Origin: Aquifex sp964425585
GTDB taxonomy: Bacteria; Aquificota; Aquificia; Aquificales; Aquificaceae
NCBI GenBank assembly: GCA_964425585.1
Contig: CAYRMG010000002.1
Location: 16,987 to 80,986 of the forward strand
Length of the DNA stretch: 64,000 bases
Direction of reading: 5' to 3'
In this document: one piece after another, positions 8,397 to 17,054 of the stretch
Layout: each line of letters begins with the position of its first letter
Numbering within the stretch: position 1 is the first letter of the stretch
Program-made: the position numbers and the translations under genes
Notes under the pieces: model-generated
The model's input: only the letters and a program-made list of their open reading frames with translations
Databases searched by the model: none
What the model was told of the DNA's origin: nothing

Positions 8397-9543
8397 TATC
8401 GGAACAGTAAAGCTTCCTGAGAAGAACGGTTGCGTAGCTTCCCGGGGGTAGGGTAAAGGATAGTTTCATACTTTTTCCCTTATCCTCCAAGACTTTCAGT
8501 TCCTTCGGTTTAAAAAAGGCTTTTCTCACTCCATCGGAAAATAACTTTATCCCTATCCTTTCCGCCATTAGCGTCTTCGGAGTTATCCCTTCCTCCTGAA
8601 GAACTTCCCTTATAATGAGCTCTACTTTTTTGTTCTGAGGGGGATAATCCACTCCCAAGTAGGGAATCTCAAGGTCTTTTATTTCTTCCCATACTTTTTG
8701 ATTCATCTCGTTAAAAAAGGCGAGTTCCCACTTCAAAAATGGAGTTTTACAGTGTTTCAAATAGCGGACTACAAAAGTATAAAGATACCTGTTCCACAGA
8801 TAGCTCTGGTATGCAAAGACAAACATAAGCCTTACATTTTTCGGGAGAACCATAAAGGCGTTCTTAAAACTCTCCCCCCTCCTCAGGGCTTTCACCACTT
8901 CTACTTCCGGTTCTGAACCCTTCGGCATAAGTTTGAGGAAAGTATCCCAGTCTCTCCAGGCTTTCCTTAACATCTTTTTCAGTCTCTTATCCCTCAGGGA
9001 TGTGAGATACTCCTTCATAGCCTCCTCATATTGGTGTCTTAGAAGATACTTTATAACGAAATCATCCGCGTGTTTTACGGAGCCGAATCTCTGTTCCCCG
9101 AAGTAATTTTCACAACCGTATTCCTTCACAAGTTCAAACATATTTTCAAAAATTCTTTTATGTTTCTTCGTAATCCCTTTTATTTTTATTTCAAAGTAAT
9201 TTCCCTCAATATCTCCGAGGTGAAGGGGCTGGTCGGAAAACCCGAGGAACTTAAGGGATACACCCTCATCTTCGTAATTTTTCATCTTTTCAAGAGTTTT
9301 ATCGCTAAGGTTCTCAATCGCTATATACTGCTCCGTTAATGCCTTTTTATCCTTAAGTCCTGCAAAGCTTATGTTCTTTAAGGGAATTCCGAACTTTCTT
9401 GATATCTTTCTGAGGGCTTCTATCGTTGTTTTGTTTACCTTCCTGAGAATAAAGTAAGCATACCTACCCTTTTCGCTTAGTTCAAGACTCTTTATCTCTT
9501 TTACGTAAAAGTCCTCCGGATTTTCCTTAATCCTTATCTCCAT
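8386..9543 (-). CDS. truD: tRNA pseudouridine(13) synthase
   Basis: TruD isomerises uridine 13 of certain tRNAs to pseudouridine. The 385-residue protein shows the family landmarks FAGLKDKKALTEQYIAIE (with the catalytic aspartate) and NYFGEQRFGS. TruD is patchily distributed in bacteria but common in archaea and Aquificae. It starts only 18 bases from the divergent methyltransferase gene, so the two promoters must overlap the opposite coding regions. Its 3' end overlaps the convergent glycosyltransferase. Confidence 0.93.
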   Translation of the reverse strand: MEIRIKENPEDFYVKEIKSLELSEKGRYAYFILRKVNKTTIEALRKISRKFGIPLKNISFAGLKDKKALTEQYIAIENLSDKTLEKMKNYEDEGVSLKFLGFSDQPLHLGDIEGNYFEIKIKGITKKHKRIFENMFELVKEYGCENYFGEQRFGSVKHADDFVIKYLLRHQYEEAMKEYLTSLRDKRLKKMLRKAWRDWDTFLKLMPKGSEPEVEVVKALRRGESFKNAFMVLPKNVRLMFVFAYQSYLWNRYLYTFVVRYLKHCKTPFLKWELAFFNEMNQKVWEEIKDLEIPYLGVDYPPQNKKVELIIREVLQEEGITPKTLMAERIGIKLFSDGVRKAFFKPKELKVLEDKGKSMKLSFTLPPGSYATVLLRKLYCSDIKS

Positions 9544-9549
9544 CTTTAG

Positions 9550-9559
9550 GATAATTATC
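9550..9559. promoter_or_regulatory. Palindromic -10 element shared by two divergent genes
   Basis: GATAATTATC is a perfect 10-bp palindrome in the 18-base gap between the truD and methyltransferase starts. On the plus strand GATAAT ends 6 bases before ATG, where transcription would begin exactly at the start codon. On the minus strand GATAAT ends 10 bases before the truD ATG. Neither gene has a Shine-Dalgarno. Confidence 0.45.
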
Positions 9560-9561
9560 TT

Positions 9562-10215
9562 ATGGACGAAAAGAGGATAATGGCTCAGGTATTTTCAAAC
9601 GTTGCAAAAATTTACGACATATTTCTCTCGGGCATTACCTTAGGGGGTATACACAGGTGGCAAGAAAGGTTAATAAAGCTTATGGGAGAAACAGGGTCTT
9701 GGCTTGATGTCGGAACTGGAACGGGTGAAATACTCTTAAAGCTAAAAAACTCAAAGCTGAAGGTAGGTATAGATATAGCTTTTGGAATGCTAAAAAGAGC
9801 AAAGGAAAAGTGCGGAGATTGTTATCTTATTTTAGCGGACGGGGAGAATATGCCTTTTAAGAACGAAAGTTTTGACAGAGTTTCCCTTTCCCTTGTTTTT
9901 AGACATCTTCCCAGTCAAGAAAGCTTTCTGAAAGAAGCGGGAAGGGTTATGAAAAAAGGCGGAAGGATAGGCATACTGGATATAAGAAAGTTCTGGGGAA
10001 ATAAGGTTTTATCCTTTCTTATGAAAACCCTTTTCCTTCCCCTAGGAATACTTATATTCGGAAAGGATAAATGGGATTTCTTTATTCACTCCCTTGAAAA
10101 GAGTTTTACAATTGATGAAACAAAGAAACTACTTGAAGGAAACGGTTTTAAGACGATTGCAGTTGAAACAAAGTTTATGGGACTCATTTACCTAATAGTC
10201 GGTGAAAAGGTTTGA
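9562..10215 (+). CDS. UbiE/MenG-like class I SAM methyltransferase
   Basis: This 217-residue protein has the SAM-binding motif WLDVGTGTGEILLKL, the post-I region VGIDIAFGMLKRAK and the segment FDRVSLSLVFRHL, all in the pattern of UbiE/MenG demethylmenaquinone methyltransferases. The amino end MAQVFSNVAKIYDIFLSGIT resembles the MFDxIAxxYDxxN start of that family. It may methylate the quinone (Aquificae use menaquinone or methionaquinone derivatives). The exact substrate cannot be read from sequence. It ends 1 base before the convergent tRNA gene. Confidence 0.8.
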   Translation: MDEKRIMAQVFSNVAKIYDIFLSGITLGGIHRWQERLIKLMGETGSWLDVGTGTGEILLKLKNSKLKVGIDIAFGMLKRAKEKCGDCYLILADGENMPFKNESFDRVSLSLVFRHLPSQESFLKEAGRVMKKGGRIGILDIRKFWGNKVLSFLMKTLFLPLGILIFGKDKWDFFIHSLEKSFTIDETKKLLEGNGFKTIAVETKFMGLIYLIVGEKV

Positions 10216-10216
10216 T

Positions 10217-10291
10217 TGGAGGCGACGGGCGGATTCGAACCGCCGTAAAGGGGATTTGCAGTCCCCCGCCTAACCGCTCGGCCACGTCGCC
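10217..10291 (-). tRNA. tRNA-Cys (anticodon GCA)
   Basis: On the minus strand the sequence folds as a complete cloverleaf. The acceptor stem GGCGACG pairs with CGTCGCC, the anticodon stem GGGGA/TCCCC encloses the loop CTGCAAA with anticodon GCA, and the T-arm carries GGTTCGAATCC. The discriminator is T, as expected for cysteine tRNA, and the terminal CCA is encoded (TGG at 10217-10219 on the plus strand). The long D-loop sequence GCGGTTAGG is ordinary. Confidence 0.97.
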
Positions 10292-10346
10292 TAACTAATT
10301 AATATTATATTGCTTTTTTACGAAAAATCTTTAGAATAAAGATAAC

Positions 10347-10379
10347 CCATCGGGAGGGATATCTTCTCCTTCCGAATGG
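10347..10379 (+). promoter_or_regulatory. Structured 5' leader hairpin of the DEAD-box helicase gene
   Basis: CCAT plus CGGGAGG (10347-10357) pairs with CCTTCCG plus ATGG (10368-10379), giving 11 base pairs with one G-T pair and one bulged A around a 10-base loop. It ends 21 bases before the start codon and 11 bases before the Shine-Dalgarno AGGAGG. No U-run follows, so it is not a typical terminator. It could control translation or stability of the helicase message. Confidence 0.45.
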
Positions 10380-10400
10380 AGAAAAAACTAAGGAGGAATG

Positions 10401-11483
10401 ATGTTTTCACTGCTCAAAGAAGAGATAAGAAAAGCTCTTGAAGAGCTAAATTACGAAACACCGACTCCCGTTCAGGAAAAAACTATCCCCTTGGCTCTTG
10501 AAGGAAAGGATTGTTTAATTCAGGCAAGGACGGGAACGGGAAAAACGGGAGCGTTCGGACTTCCGATATTGAACAATTTATCAAAGGGAGAAAAGGCTCT
10601 CATACTGGTGCCAACAAGGGAACTTGCACTCCAGATAAGGGATAACCTGAGGAATTACGGAAAGTATCTGAGAAAAAGGATTTACGCCTTTTACGGAGGA
10701 ATAAAGGTATTCTCAAACCTGAAGATTCTCTCAACTCAAGATGTTGACGTTGTGATAGGAACTCCCGGAAGAATAAAAGACCTTATAGAGAGAGGAGCTC
10801 TTAAGCTTGATAACGTAAGGTATTTCGTTCTTGACGAAGTGGATGTTATGCTGGATATGAACTTCAAGGAAGATATAGATTTCATATGCTCAAGACTCCC
10901 CGAAAAGAAACAGGTTTTCTTCGTTTCCGCAACTTTCCCGAAGGAGGTTATTGAACTCTCCGAAGAGTATACGAAAGATGCAACCTTTATAAGGGTTCAA
11001 ACCAATCGGCTTGAGCCCAAGATAGAGGAAAAATTTCTCAAAGTTTTTTCCCATGAGGAAAAGCTTGATAACCTTGTGGAGGTTTTAAAAATACTTGAAA
11101 AGGTCATTGTTTTTGTAAACAGGAAAAAGGATGCCAAAATACTTGAGAATTACTTAAGAAGCCAAAATGTATCGGTTAAAGCCCTACACGGAGACCTCCC
11201 GCAAAAAAGAAGGGAGAGCGTTCTGAAAAGCTTTAGGGAAGGAAAGATAAGGGTTTTAGTGGCTACCGATGTAGCTTCAAGGGGGCTTGATATACGCGAA
11301 GTTGAAGCTGTAATTAACTTTCACCTTCCCGAAGACCCTAAGGTCTATCTCCATCGTATAGGAAGAACGGGAAGAATGGGAACAAAAGGAGTAGCGTTTA
11401 ATTTTGTATCTCCCGAAGAAAGGAGAAATTACGAAAGGATTGAGCGCTTCAGGAGGAAGAAAAGAAATAATAAATCTATATGA
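10401..11483 (+). CDS. deaD: DEAD-box ATP-dependent RNA helicase
   Basis: This 360-residue helicase has all core motifs: ARTGTGKTGAF (motif I), PTRELALQI (Ia), GTPGRIKDL (Ib), LDEVDVMLDM (a DEVD form of motif II), SATFPKEV (III), ALHGDLPQKRRE (motif IVa region), VATDVASRGLDI (V) and HRIGRTGRMG (VI). It is a minimal two-domain enzyme without the long RNA-binding tail of E. coli DeaD, probably remodelling rRNA or mRNA structure. The frame has two ATGs in a row; the second (10401) is better spaced from AGGAGG. The last codons overlap kamA by 4 bases. Confidence 0.93.
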   Translation: MFSLLKEEIRKALEELNYETPTPVQEKTIPLALEGKDCLIQARTGTGKTGAFGLPILNNLSKGEKALILVPTRELALQIRDNLRNYGKYLRKRIYAFYGGIKVFSNLKILSTQDVDVVIGTPGRIKDLIERGALKLDNVRYFVLDEVDVMLDMNFKEDIDFICSRLPEKKQVFFVSATFPKEVIELSEEYTKDATFIRVQTNRLEPKIEEKFLKVFSHEEKLDNLVEVLKILEKVIVFVNRKKDAKILENYLRSQNVSVKALHGDLPQKRRESVLKSFREGKIRVLVATDVASRGLDIREVEAVINFHLPEDPKVYLHRIGRTGRMGTKGVAFNFVSPEERRNYERIERFRRKKRNNKSI

Positions 11484-12595
11484 GATATTTCTTCAAAGAT
11501 GTTCCCGAAAATCTATGGAGAAGCTACAACTGGCAGATACAAAACAGGATAAAGAGCCTTGAGGAGATAAAGAAGTATATAAACCTTCTTCCCGAGGAGG
11601 AGGAAGGAATAAAAAAAACCGCGGGGGTTTACCCCTTCGCGATAACCCCTTACTATCTTTCCCTTATAAATCCCGAGAATCCGAATGACCCTATAAGACT
11701 CCAAGCGATACCAAGAGCGGTTGAGGTAGACCCGAAGATACAATCCTTCGGAGAACCCGATGCGTTAAAGGAAGAGGGAGATATTCCCGGTTTGACCCAC
11801 AGGTATCCCGACAGGGTTCTTCTAAACGTTACAACCTTTTGTGCGGTTTATTGCAGACATTGTATGAGAAAGAGAATATTCTCCCAGGGAGAGAGAGCAA
11901 GAACAAAAGAAGAAATAGACAGAATGATTCACTACATAAGGAAACACGAAGAGATAAGAGACGTTCTAATATCGGGCGGAGAGCCTCTTTCCCTTTCAAA
12001 TGAAAAGATTGAGTATATACTGAAAAGACTAAGGGAGATAAAGCACGTTGAGATTATACGTTTCGGAACACGCCTTCCCGTTCTCGCCCCGCAACGCTTT
12101 TACGACGATAAGCTTCTTGATATTCTTGAGAAATACTCTCCCATCTGGATAAATACCCACTTCAACCATCCAAACGAGATAACCGAGTATTCAGCGGAAG
12201 CGGTTGAAAGATTGCTCAGAAGAGGTATACCCGTAAATAACCAGACTGTTCTCCTGAAAGGGGTAAACGATAATCCCGAAACAATGTTAAAACTCTTCAG
12301 GGAACTTCTGAAGATAAAGGTAAAGCCCCAGTATCTCTTCCACTGTGACCCGATAAAGGGAGCGGTTCATTTCAGAACAACAGTGGACAAAGGTCTTGAG
12401 ATTATGAGATATTTGAGGGGAAGGATAAGCGGTTTCGGAATTCCTACCTATGCGGTTGACCTCCCGGGAGGAAAGGGAAAAGTTCCCCTTCTTCCTAACT
12501 ATGTGGTAAAAAGGGAAGGAAATAAGTTCTGGTTTGAAAGTTTTACCGGGGAAGTTGTTGAATACGAAATTGAAGAGGTTTGGGAAGGATTTTAA
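11480..12595 (+). CDS. kamA: Lysine 2,3-aminomutase family radical SAM enzyme
   Basis: This 371-residue protein carries the radical SAM cluster motif CAVYCRHCMRKR (CxxxCxxC) at about residues 117-128, the SAM-binding segment LISGGEPLSLS and a PLP-binding carboxyl region including YAVDLPGGKGKVPLLPNY. KamA converts L-lysine to beta-lysine, often used to make a compatible solute. It lacks the longer carboxyl region of clostridial KamA, so it may be a related aminomutase. No beta-lysine acetyltransferase (ablB) follows. The start overlaps the helicase stop, and a polyprenyl synthase follows 12 bases later. Confidence 0.85.
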   Translation: MRYFFKDVPENLWRSYNWQIQNRIKSLEEIKKYINLLPEEEEGIKKTAGVYPFAITPYYLSLINPENPNDPIRLQAIPRAVEVDPKIQSFGEPDALKEEGDIPGLTHRYPDRVLLNVTTFCAVYCRHCMRKRIFSQGERARTKEEIDRMIHYIRKHEEIRDVLISGGEPLSLSNEKIEYILKRLREIKHVEIIRFGTRLPVLAPQRFYDDKLLDILEKYSPIWINTHFNHPNEITEYSAEAVERLLRRGIPVNNQTVLLKGVNDNPETMLKLFRELLKIKVKPQYLFHCDPIKGAVHFRTTVDKGLEIMRYLRGRISGFGIPTYAVDLPGGKGKVPLLPNYVVKREGNKFWFESFTGEVVEYEIEEVWEGF

Positions 12596-12607
12596 TATCC
12601 TAAAATT

Positions 12608-13399
12608 ATGGATAAGCTTATCCTCTGGAAAGAAAGAATAGAAAAGAAGCTTTATGAAATACTGGAACGGCTTCGGGGGCCCGAATCCCTAAAAGAAGCG
12701 GTAAAATACTACCCTCTCCAAAAGGGAAAGAGAATAAGACCCCTTTTTACCGTAGCGGTTGCGGACACGCTCGGAGGAAATGAAGAGGACGCTATTACCG
12801 TCGGATGCGGAATAGAGCTTATTCATAACTATTCATTAATCCACGATGACCTACCATCTATGGATAACGATACGTTGAGAAGAGGGAAGCCTACCTGTCA
12901 CGTAAAGTTCGGGGAAGCCTTAGCACTTCTTGCGGGGGATGCCCTTCTTACTTACACCTTTGAGGTTTTATCGGATAAGACTAACTTCAGAACGCTCGGA
13001 GAAAGCGAAATACTTGAGATAATAAACGTGCTTTCTAAAAAATCAGGGTCTGAGGGTATGGTGGGAGGACAGGTTCTTGATGTAGAAGGATACGAAGACC
13101 TTTACGAAGTAAGTATAAAAAAGACGGGTGCCCTGTTTGAAGCATGCTTTATATGCGGCGGGATAATCGCAAAAAGAAGGGAAATGCTACGTGAGCTTGA
13201 GGATACGGGGAGAAAGGTAGGACTGCTTTTCCAGATGGTTGATGACTACCTTGATAAGGACGGCTTTTACACACTGAAAGGAGAAGAGCTCAGGGAAGAT
13301 ATAGAAAAGCTACATCGGGAAATACTAAGTATAAAACTAATAAAAGAGAGCAAAGAGTTAAAAGAGCTCATTGATATGATAAAAGGACGGATAAATTAA
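12608..13399 (+). CDS. ispA: Short-chain polyprenyl diphosphate synthase (IspA-like)
   Basis: This 263-residue trans-prenyltransferase condenses isopentenyl diphosphate with allylic diphosphates to give farnesyl or geranylgeranyl diphosphate for quinones and carrier lipids. It shows GKRIRPLF, the first aspartate-rich motif HDDLPSMDNDTLRRGKPTCH (with the two-residue insertion typical of bacterial FPP/GGPP synthases) and the second, MVDDYLD. It is somewhat shorter than the usual 290-300 residues. No Shine-Dalgarno is visible. It shares a TTAA stop overlap with the convergent rpmA. Confidence 0.9.
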   Translation: MDKLILWKERIEKKLYEILERLRGPESLKEAVKYYPLQKGKRIRPLFTVAVADTLGGNEEDAITVGCGIELIHNYSLIHDDLPSMDNDTLRRGKPTCHVKFGEALALLAGDALLTYTFEVLSDKTNFRTLGESEILEIINVLSKKSGSEGMVGGQVLDVEGYEDLYEVSIKKTGALFEACFICGGIIAKRREMLRELEDTGRKVGLLFQMVDDYLDKDGFYTLKGEELREDIEKLHREILSIKLIKESKELKELIDMIKGRIN

Positions 13400-13692
13400 T
13401 GAACCTTTCCGTTCCTCTGTTCCATTAATTTTTCCCACTCTTCGGGTGAAAGGACGCTTACGAACTTTTTCTTTCTTCTCGTTTCAAAGTGAACGTATCC
13501 ATCTTTTAATGCAAAAAGCGTATAATCGGAACCCATTCCTACATTCTTTCCCGGGTATATCTTCGTTCCTCTTTGTCTGACTATAATGTTCCCCGCTTTT
13601 ACAAACTGTCCGTCATATCTCTTCACCCCTAACCTTTTGGATATACTATCCCTTCCGTTTTTTGTTGAACCACCGCTCGCTTTGCTTGCCAT
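13396..13692 (-). CDS. rpmA: 50S ribosomal protein L27
   Basis: This 98-residue protein starts ASKASGGSTKNGRDSISKRL and contains KRYDGQFVKAGNIIVRQRGT and the glycine-rich GKNVGMGSDYTLFAL, all characteristic of L27, whose flexible amino end reaches the peptidyl-transferase centre. A Shine-Dalgarno aggaggt precedes the ATG. L27 is usually in an operon after rplU (L21), but no L21 gene is adjacent here. Confidence 0.97.
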   Translation of the reverse strand: MASKASGGSTKNGRDSISKRLGVKRYDGQFVKAGNIIVRQRGTKIYPGKNVGMGSDYTLFALKDGYVHFETRRKKKFVSVLSPEEWEKLMEQRNGKVH

Positions 13693-13723
13693 GACCTTAC
13701 CTCCTGAAATGTTTTATTATATT

Positions 13724-13729
13724 TAAAAT
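13724..13729 (+). promoter_or_regulatory. -10 box placing transcription start at the PBP1A start codon
   Basis: TAAAAT matches the sigma-70 -10 consensus at five of six positions and ends 5 bases before the ATG at 13735. There is no Shine-Dalgarno, so the message would be leaderless. No convincing -35 box is present. Confidence 0.4.
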
Positions 13730-13734
13730 CTACA

Positions 13735-15918
13735 ATGGTCAAAAAGATTTTTATCACCTTTGCGGGCTTAAGCCTTATTCTTCTTTTATTCATCGGAGTC
13801 TTTCTTTACTCGGTTTACAAAAATCTCCCGAACCCGAAGCTTCTTGAAAAGTGGACACCTCCCCAGGCATCGGAGGTTTATGATGCAAAGGGAAGATTAT
13901 ACGGAACCATAGGCTTTCAAAAAAGATTTTACGTTACCCTTGATAAAATTCCAAAAAATGTAATAAACGCATTTATAGCGATAGAGGACAGGAATTTTTG
14001 GAAGCATAAAGGTTTTGACCCCGTAGCAATATTAAGGGCTGCTTACGTTAACTATAAGGCGGGAAAGATAGTTCAGGGAGGGAGCACAATAACCCAGCAA
14101 CTCGCCAAGAACCTTTTCTTAACACCCGAGAGAACCGTATGGAGGAAGATAAAGGAAATCCTTCTTGCGGTAAAAATTGAGCGAACATTCAGCAAGGAAA
14201 AAATCCTTGAGCTTTATCTGAACCAGATTTATCTCGGAAGCGGTGCTTACGGTGTTGAGGCTGCTTCACAGGTATACTTCGGGAAACACGTATGGGAACT
14301 TAGCCTTGAAGAGGCTGCTCTCCTTGCGGCACTTCCAAAGGCTCCCGCATACTATAACCCCTTCTATCATCCCGAAAGAGCACTTAAAAGGAGAAATCTG
14401 GTTTTATCCGCAATGCTTGAACAAGGCTATATAACCCGCACACAGTTTGAAGAAGCTGTGAACAAACCTCTAAATGTAAAGAAACACAACAAATACAGGT
14501 TCTCCGACTACGTTCTTGATATGGTAAAAGAATACGTATTCAGAAAATACGGAGAACTCGCTTACAAGGGAAACCTTAAAATATACATAACGATTGATAA
14601 AGATTATCAGGAACCTGCGGTAAAAAGTTTAAAAGAGGGACTTCTAAGAGTTGCGAAAACTATAGGTATACCTTACCTTCCCGAAAGTGAAGAGGACATG
14701 AAAATAGCTTATGAAAAGGAAAAAAAACTAAATAGGTTCAAAATCGGTAAAGTTTACGTTGCAAAAATCCTATCCTACGATGGAAAAATAATGGAGGTGG
14801 AAATCCACGGAAGGAAGTTTTACGGGGAGATAAAAAACCTTCCGATAAAGGGGCACAAATACATATTTATAAGATACAAAGGAAAAGAGAAAGCGGAGAT
14901 AATTCCAGACCTTGAGGGAAGTCTTGTAAGTATAGATGTAAAGACGGGAGAGATAAAGGCTCTCGTCGGAGGGAGAAGTTATTTATACTCCCAGTTTAAC
15001 AGAGCAACAAGAGCCCTCAGACAGCCCGGTTCCGCTATAAAGCCGATAATATACTTGGGTGCATTGCTCAAGGGAAAAACCCAGATATCAATTATTGACG
15101 CAAGTCCGAAATCCTATTACGACCCATCAAGGGGTAAAGACTGGACACCGAAGAACTATGACGATAAAAAGTATAAAAATGTCACACTCAGGTTTGCCCT
15201 TGCTCATAGCATAAACACAGCGTCCGTAAACCTCCTTGATGAAATCGGTTTTAAAATTGTCCTTGATGTGGGAAGAAAAGTAGGGATTGATAATCTAAAA
15301 CCCTATTACTCGTTAGCCCTCGGAACAATTGAGGTAACACCCCTAAAGCTTACAGCTGCATACCAAGTTTTTGCAAATCTCGGGGTAAGGTGTAAGCCCT
15401 TTTTCATAAAGAGGATAGAAGATAGAAACGGAAATATTCTTGAGGAGAATAAACCCGAGTGTAAGGAAGTCCTTCCCGCTCCCGAGACGAGGGTTCTTGT
15501 TGATATGTTAAGGGCTGTTGTTCTTGAAGGAACGGCAAGGAGGGCAAAGGTTTTAAGGAAAGTGGTTGCGGGAAAGACGGGAACAACCGATGATTATCAG
15601 GACGCTTGGTTTGTAGGATTTTCCCCGCACATAGTTACCGGCGTTTGGGTAGGATACGACGTTAAAAAATCTCTGGGAGAACACATGAGCGGGGCAAGAG
15701 TTGCACTACCCATATGGATTGATTACATGCGCTTCATTACCGAACTTTATCCCGATGAAGACTTTAAACTTCCTCCCGAGAACATAATCGTCAAGATTAA
15801 TCCGAAGGATTTAGTTCTTGCGGATGAAACCTGCGAAGGGGTTGATATGGCTTTTGTAAAGGGAACGGAACCCCACATAACCTGCTCCGACCTGAGAAGC
15901 ATAATAGGTTTAAAATGA
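13735..15918 (+). CDS. mrcA: Penicillin-binding protein 1A (bifunctional peptidoglycan synthase)
   Basis: This 727-residue class A PBP has an amino-terminal membrane anchor (about residues 4-27), a GT51 glycosyltransferase domain with AIEDRNFWKHKGFDP and QGGSTITQQLAKN, and a transpeptidase domain with the SxxK serine in RQPGSAIKP, the SxN motif SINTA and the KTG motif GKTGTT. It polymerises and crosslinks glycan strands at the cell membrane. It starts 42 bases from the divergent rpmA with no Shine-Dalgarno, and its stop overlaps bioF by 4 bases. Confidence 0.95.
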   Translation: MVKKIFITFAGLSLILLLFIGVFLYSVYKNLPNPKLLEKWTPPQASEVYDAKGRLYGTIGFQKRFYVTLDKIPKNVINAFIAIEDRNFWKHKGFDPVAILRAAYVNYKAGKIVQGGSTITQQLAKNLFLTPERTVWRKIKEILLAVKIERTFSKEKILELYLNQIYLGSGAYGVEAASQVYFGKHVWELSLEEAALLAALPKAPAYYNPFYHPERALKRRNLVLSAMLEQGYITRTQFEEAVNKPLNVKKHNKYRFSDYVLDMVKEYVFRKYGELAYKGNLKIYITIDKDYQEPAVKSLKEGLLRVAKTIGIPYLPESEEDMKIAYEKEKKLNRFKIGKVYVAKILSYDGKIMEVEIHGRKFYGEIKNLPIKGHKYIFIRYKGKEKAEIIPDLEGSLVSIDVKTGEIKALVGGRSYLYSQFNRATRALRQPGSAIKPIIYLGALLKGKTQISIIDASPKSYYDPSRGKDWTPKNYDDKKYKNVTLRFALAHSINTASVNLLDEIGFKIVLDVGRKVGIDNLKPYYSLALGTIEVTPLKLTAAYQVFANLGVRCKPFFIKRIEDRNGNILEENKPECKEVLPAPETRVLVDMLRAVVLEGTARRAKVLRKVVAGKTGTTDDYQDAWFVGFSPHIVTGVWVGYDVKKSLGEHMSGARVALPIWIDYMRFITELYPDEDFKLPPENIIVKINPKDLVLADETCEGVDMAFVKGTEPHITCSDLRSIIGLK

Positions 15919-17054
15919 ACTGGATTGAAGAGGAACTGAAAAGGTTAAAGAGGGAAAATCTATATCGGGAAAGGATAGTTTTGGAGGGATTAAGGGATTT
16001 CTGTTCTAACGACTACCTCGGTCTCAGTAAACATCCCGAAGTTATAGAAGCAAGTGAAAAAGTTTTAAAAAAGGTAGGTCTAGGCTCGGGAGCTTCTCAA
16101 CTCGTTTCGGGATACACAAGGTATCACAGAGAACTTGAGGAAAAGCTGGCGGATTTTAAAAAGGTCGAAAGATGCGTTTTATTCGGAAGCGGGTATCTTG
16201 CAAACGTCGGGGTCATACCCTCTTTGGTGGAAAAGGGAGACTTAATTATGAGCGATGAATTAAACCATGCATCAATTATAGACGGTATTCGCCTATCAAA
16301 GGCCGATAGATACGTGTTTAAACATCTAAATTACGATGAAGTTGAGGAGTTTTTAGAAAGGAATAGAAGTAAATACCGAAAAGTTTTGATAATAAGCGAT
16401 ACGGTTTTTAGCATGGACGGAGATATAGCAAACCTTAAAAGACTTACCGAGATATGCGAGAAATACGACTGTATGCTGTATTTGGACGAAGCCCACGCAA
16501 CCGCAACTATAGGAAGGGGAGGCCTTGATTACTTTAGTATTCCCTTCAAAGATTACATAATAGTTATGGGAACACTTTCAAAGGCACTCGGGGGATACGG
16601 GGCGTTTATTTGCGGTTCCGAAAAGCTTATTGAGTATATAATTAACAAGGCTAGAAGCCTTATATTTTCTACTTCCCTACCCCCTTCGGTATGTGCGGGA
16701 GTAAAAAAGGCTATAGAAATTGTGGAAGAAAATCCATCACTTATAAAAAAATTAAGAATCGTAGAAAAAAAACTTATAGATATTTTCAAAAAACTTGAGT
16801 TGAATTTCAAATACCACAAAACGCCTATAATTCCCGTAATTGTTTATGATGAAGGAAAAGCCCTAAAAATTAGGAATGAGCTTATGAGGGAGGGAATCTT
16901 CATCCAGGCTATAAGATACCCCACTGTTCCGAAAGGGAAAGCAAGGCTCAGATTAACCGCCTCCCTGAACTACACAGAAGAAGATTTAAATCTTTTAAAG
17001 GAAGCCTTGGAAAAAATTGTAGAAAAGGAAAGAGGACTCAGAAGGACCAGTTGA
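15915..17054 (+). CDS. bioF: 8-amino-7-oxononanoate synthase
   Basis: BioF is a PLP-dependent alpha-oxoamine synthase that condenses pimeloyl thioester with alanine in biotin synthesis. The 379-residue protein shows FCSNDYLGLSKHPEV, ILFGSGYLANVGV-like sequence, YLDEAHATATIGRGG and the PLP lysine in VMGTLSKALGGYGAF. A glycine C-acetyltransferase is the main alternative within the family; a need for biotin by accC at 32350 supports BioF. It overlaps the PBP1A stop by 4 bases and its 3' end overlaps the convergent FadL-like gene by 17 bases. Confidence 0.88.
   Translation: MNWIEEELKRLKRENLYRERIVLEGLRDFCSNDYLGLSKHPEVIEASEKVLKKVGLGSGASQLVSGYTRYHRELEEKLADFKKVERCVLFGSGYLANVGVIPSLVEKGDLIMSDELNHASIIDGIRLSKADRYVFKHLNYDEVEEFLERNRSKYRKVLIISDTVFSMDGDIANLKRLTEICEKYDCMLYLDEAHATATIGRGGLDYFSIPFKDYIIVMGTLSKALGGYGAFICGSEKLIEYIINKARSLIFSTSLPPSVCAGVKKAIEIVEENPSLIKKLRIVEKKLIDIFKKLELNFKYHKTPIIPVIVYDEGKALKIRNELMREGIFIQAIRYPTVPKGKARLRLTASLNYTEEDLNLLKEALEKIVEKERGLRRTS

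Noticed and set aside
12601..12608. Leaderless promoter for the polyprenyl synthase gene
   Set aside because: TAAAAT lies only one base before ATG, too close to place a start at the codon; the gene is probably co-transcribed with kamA.
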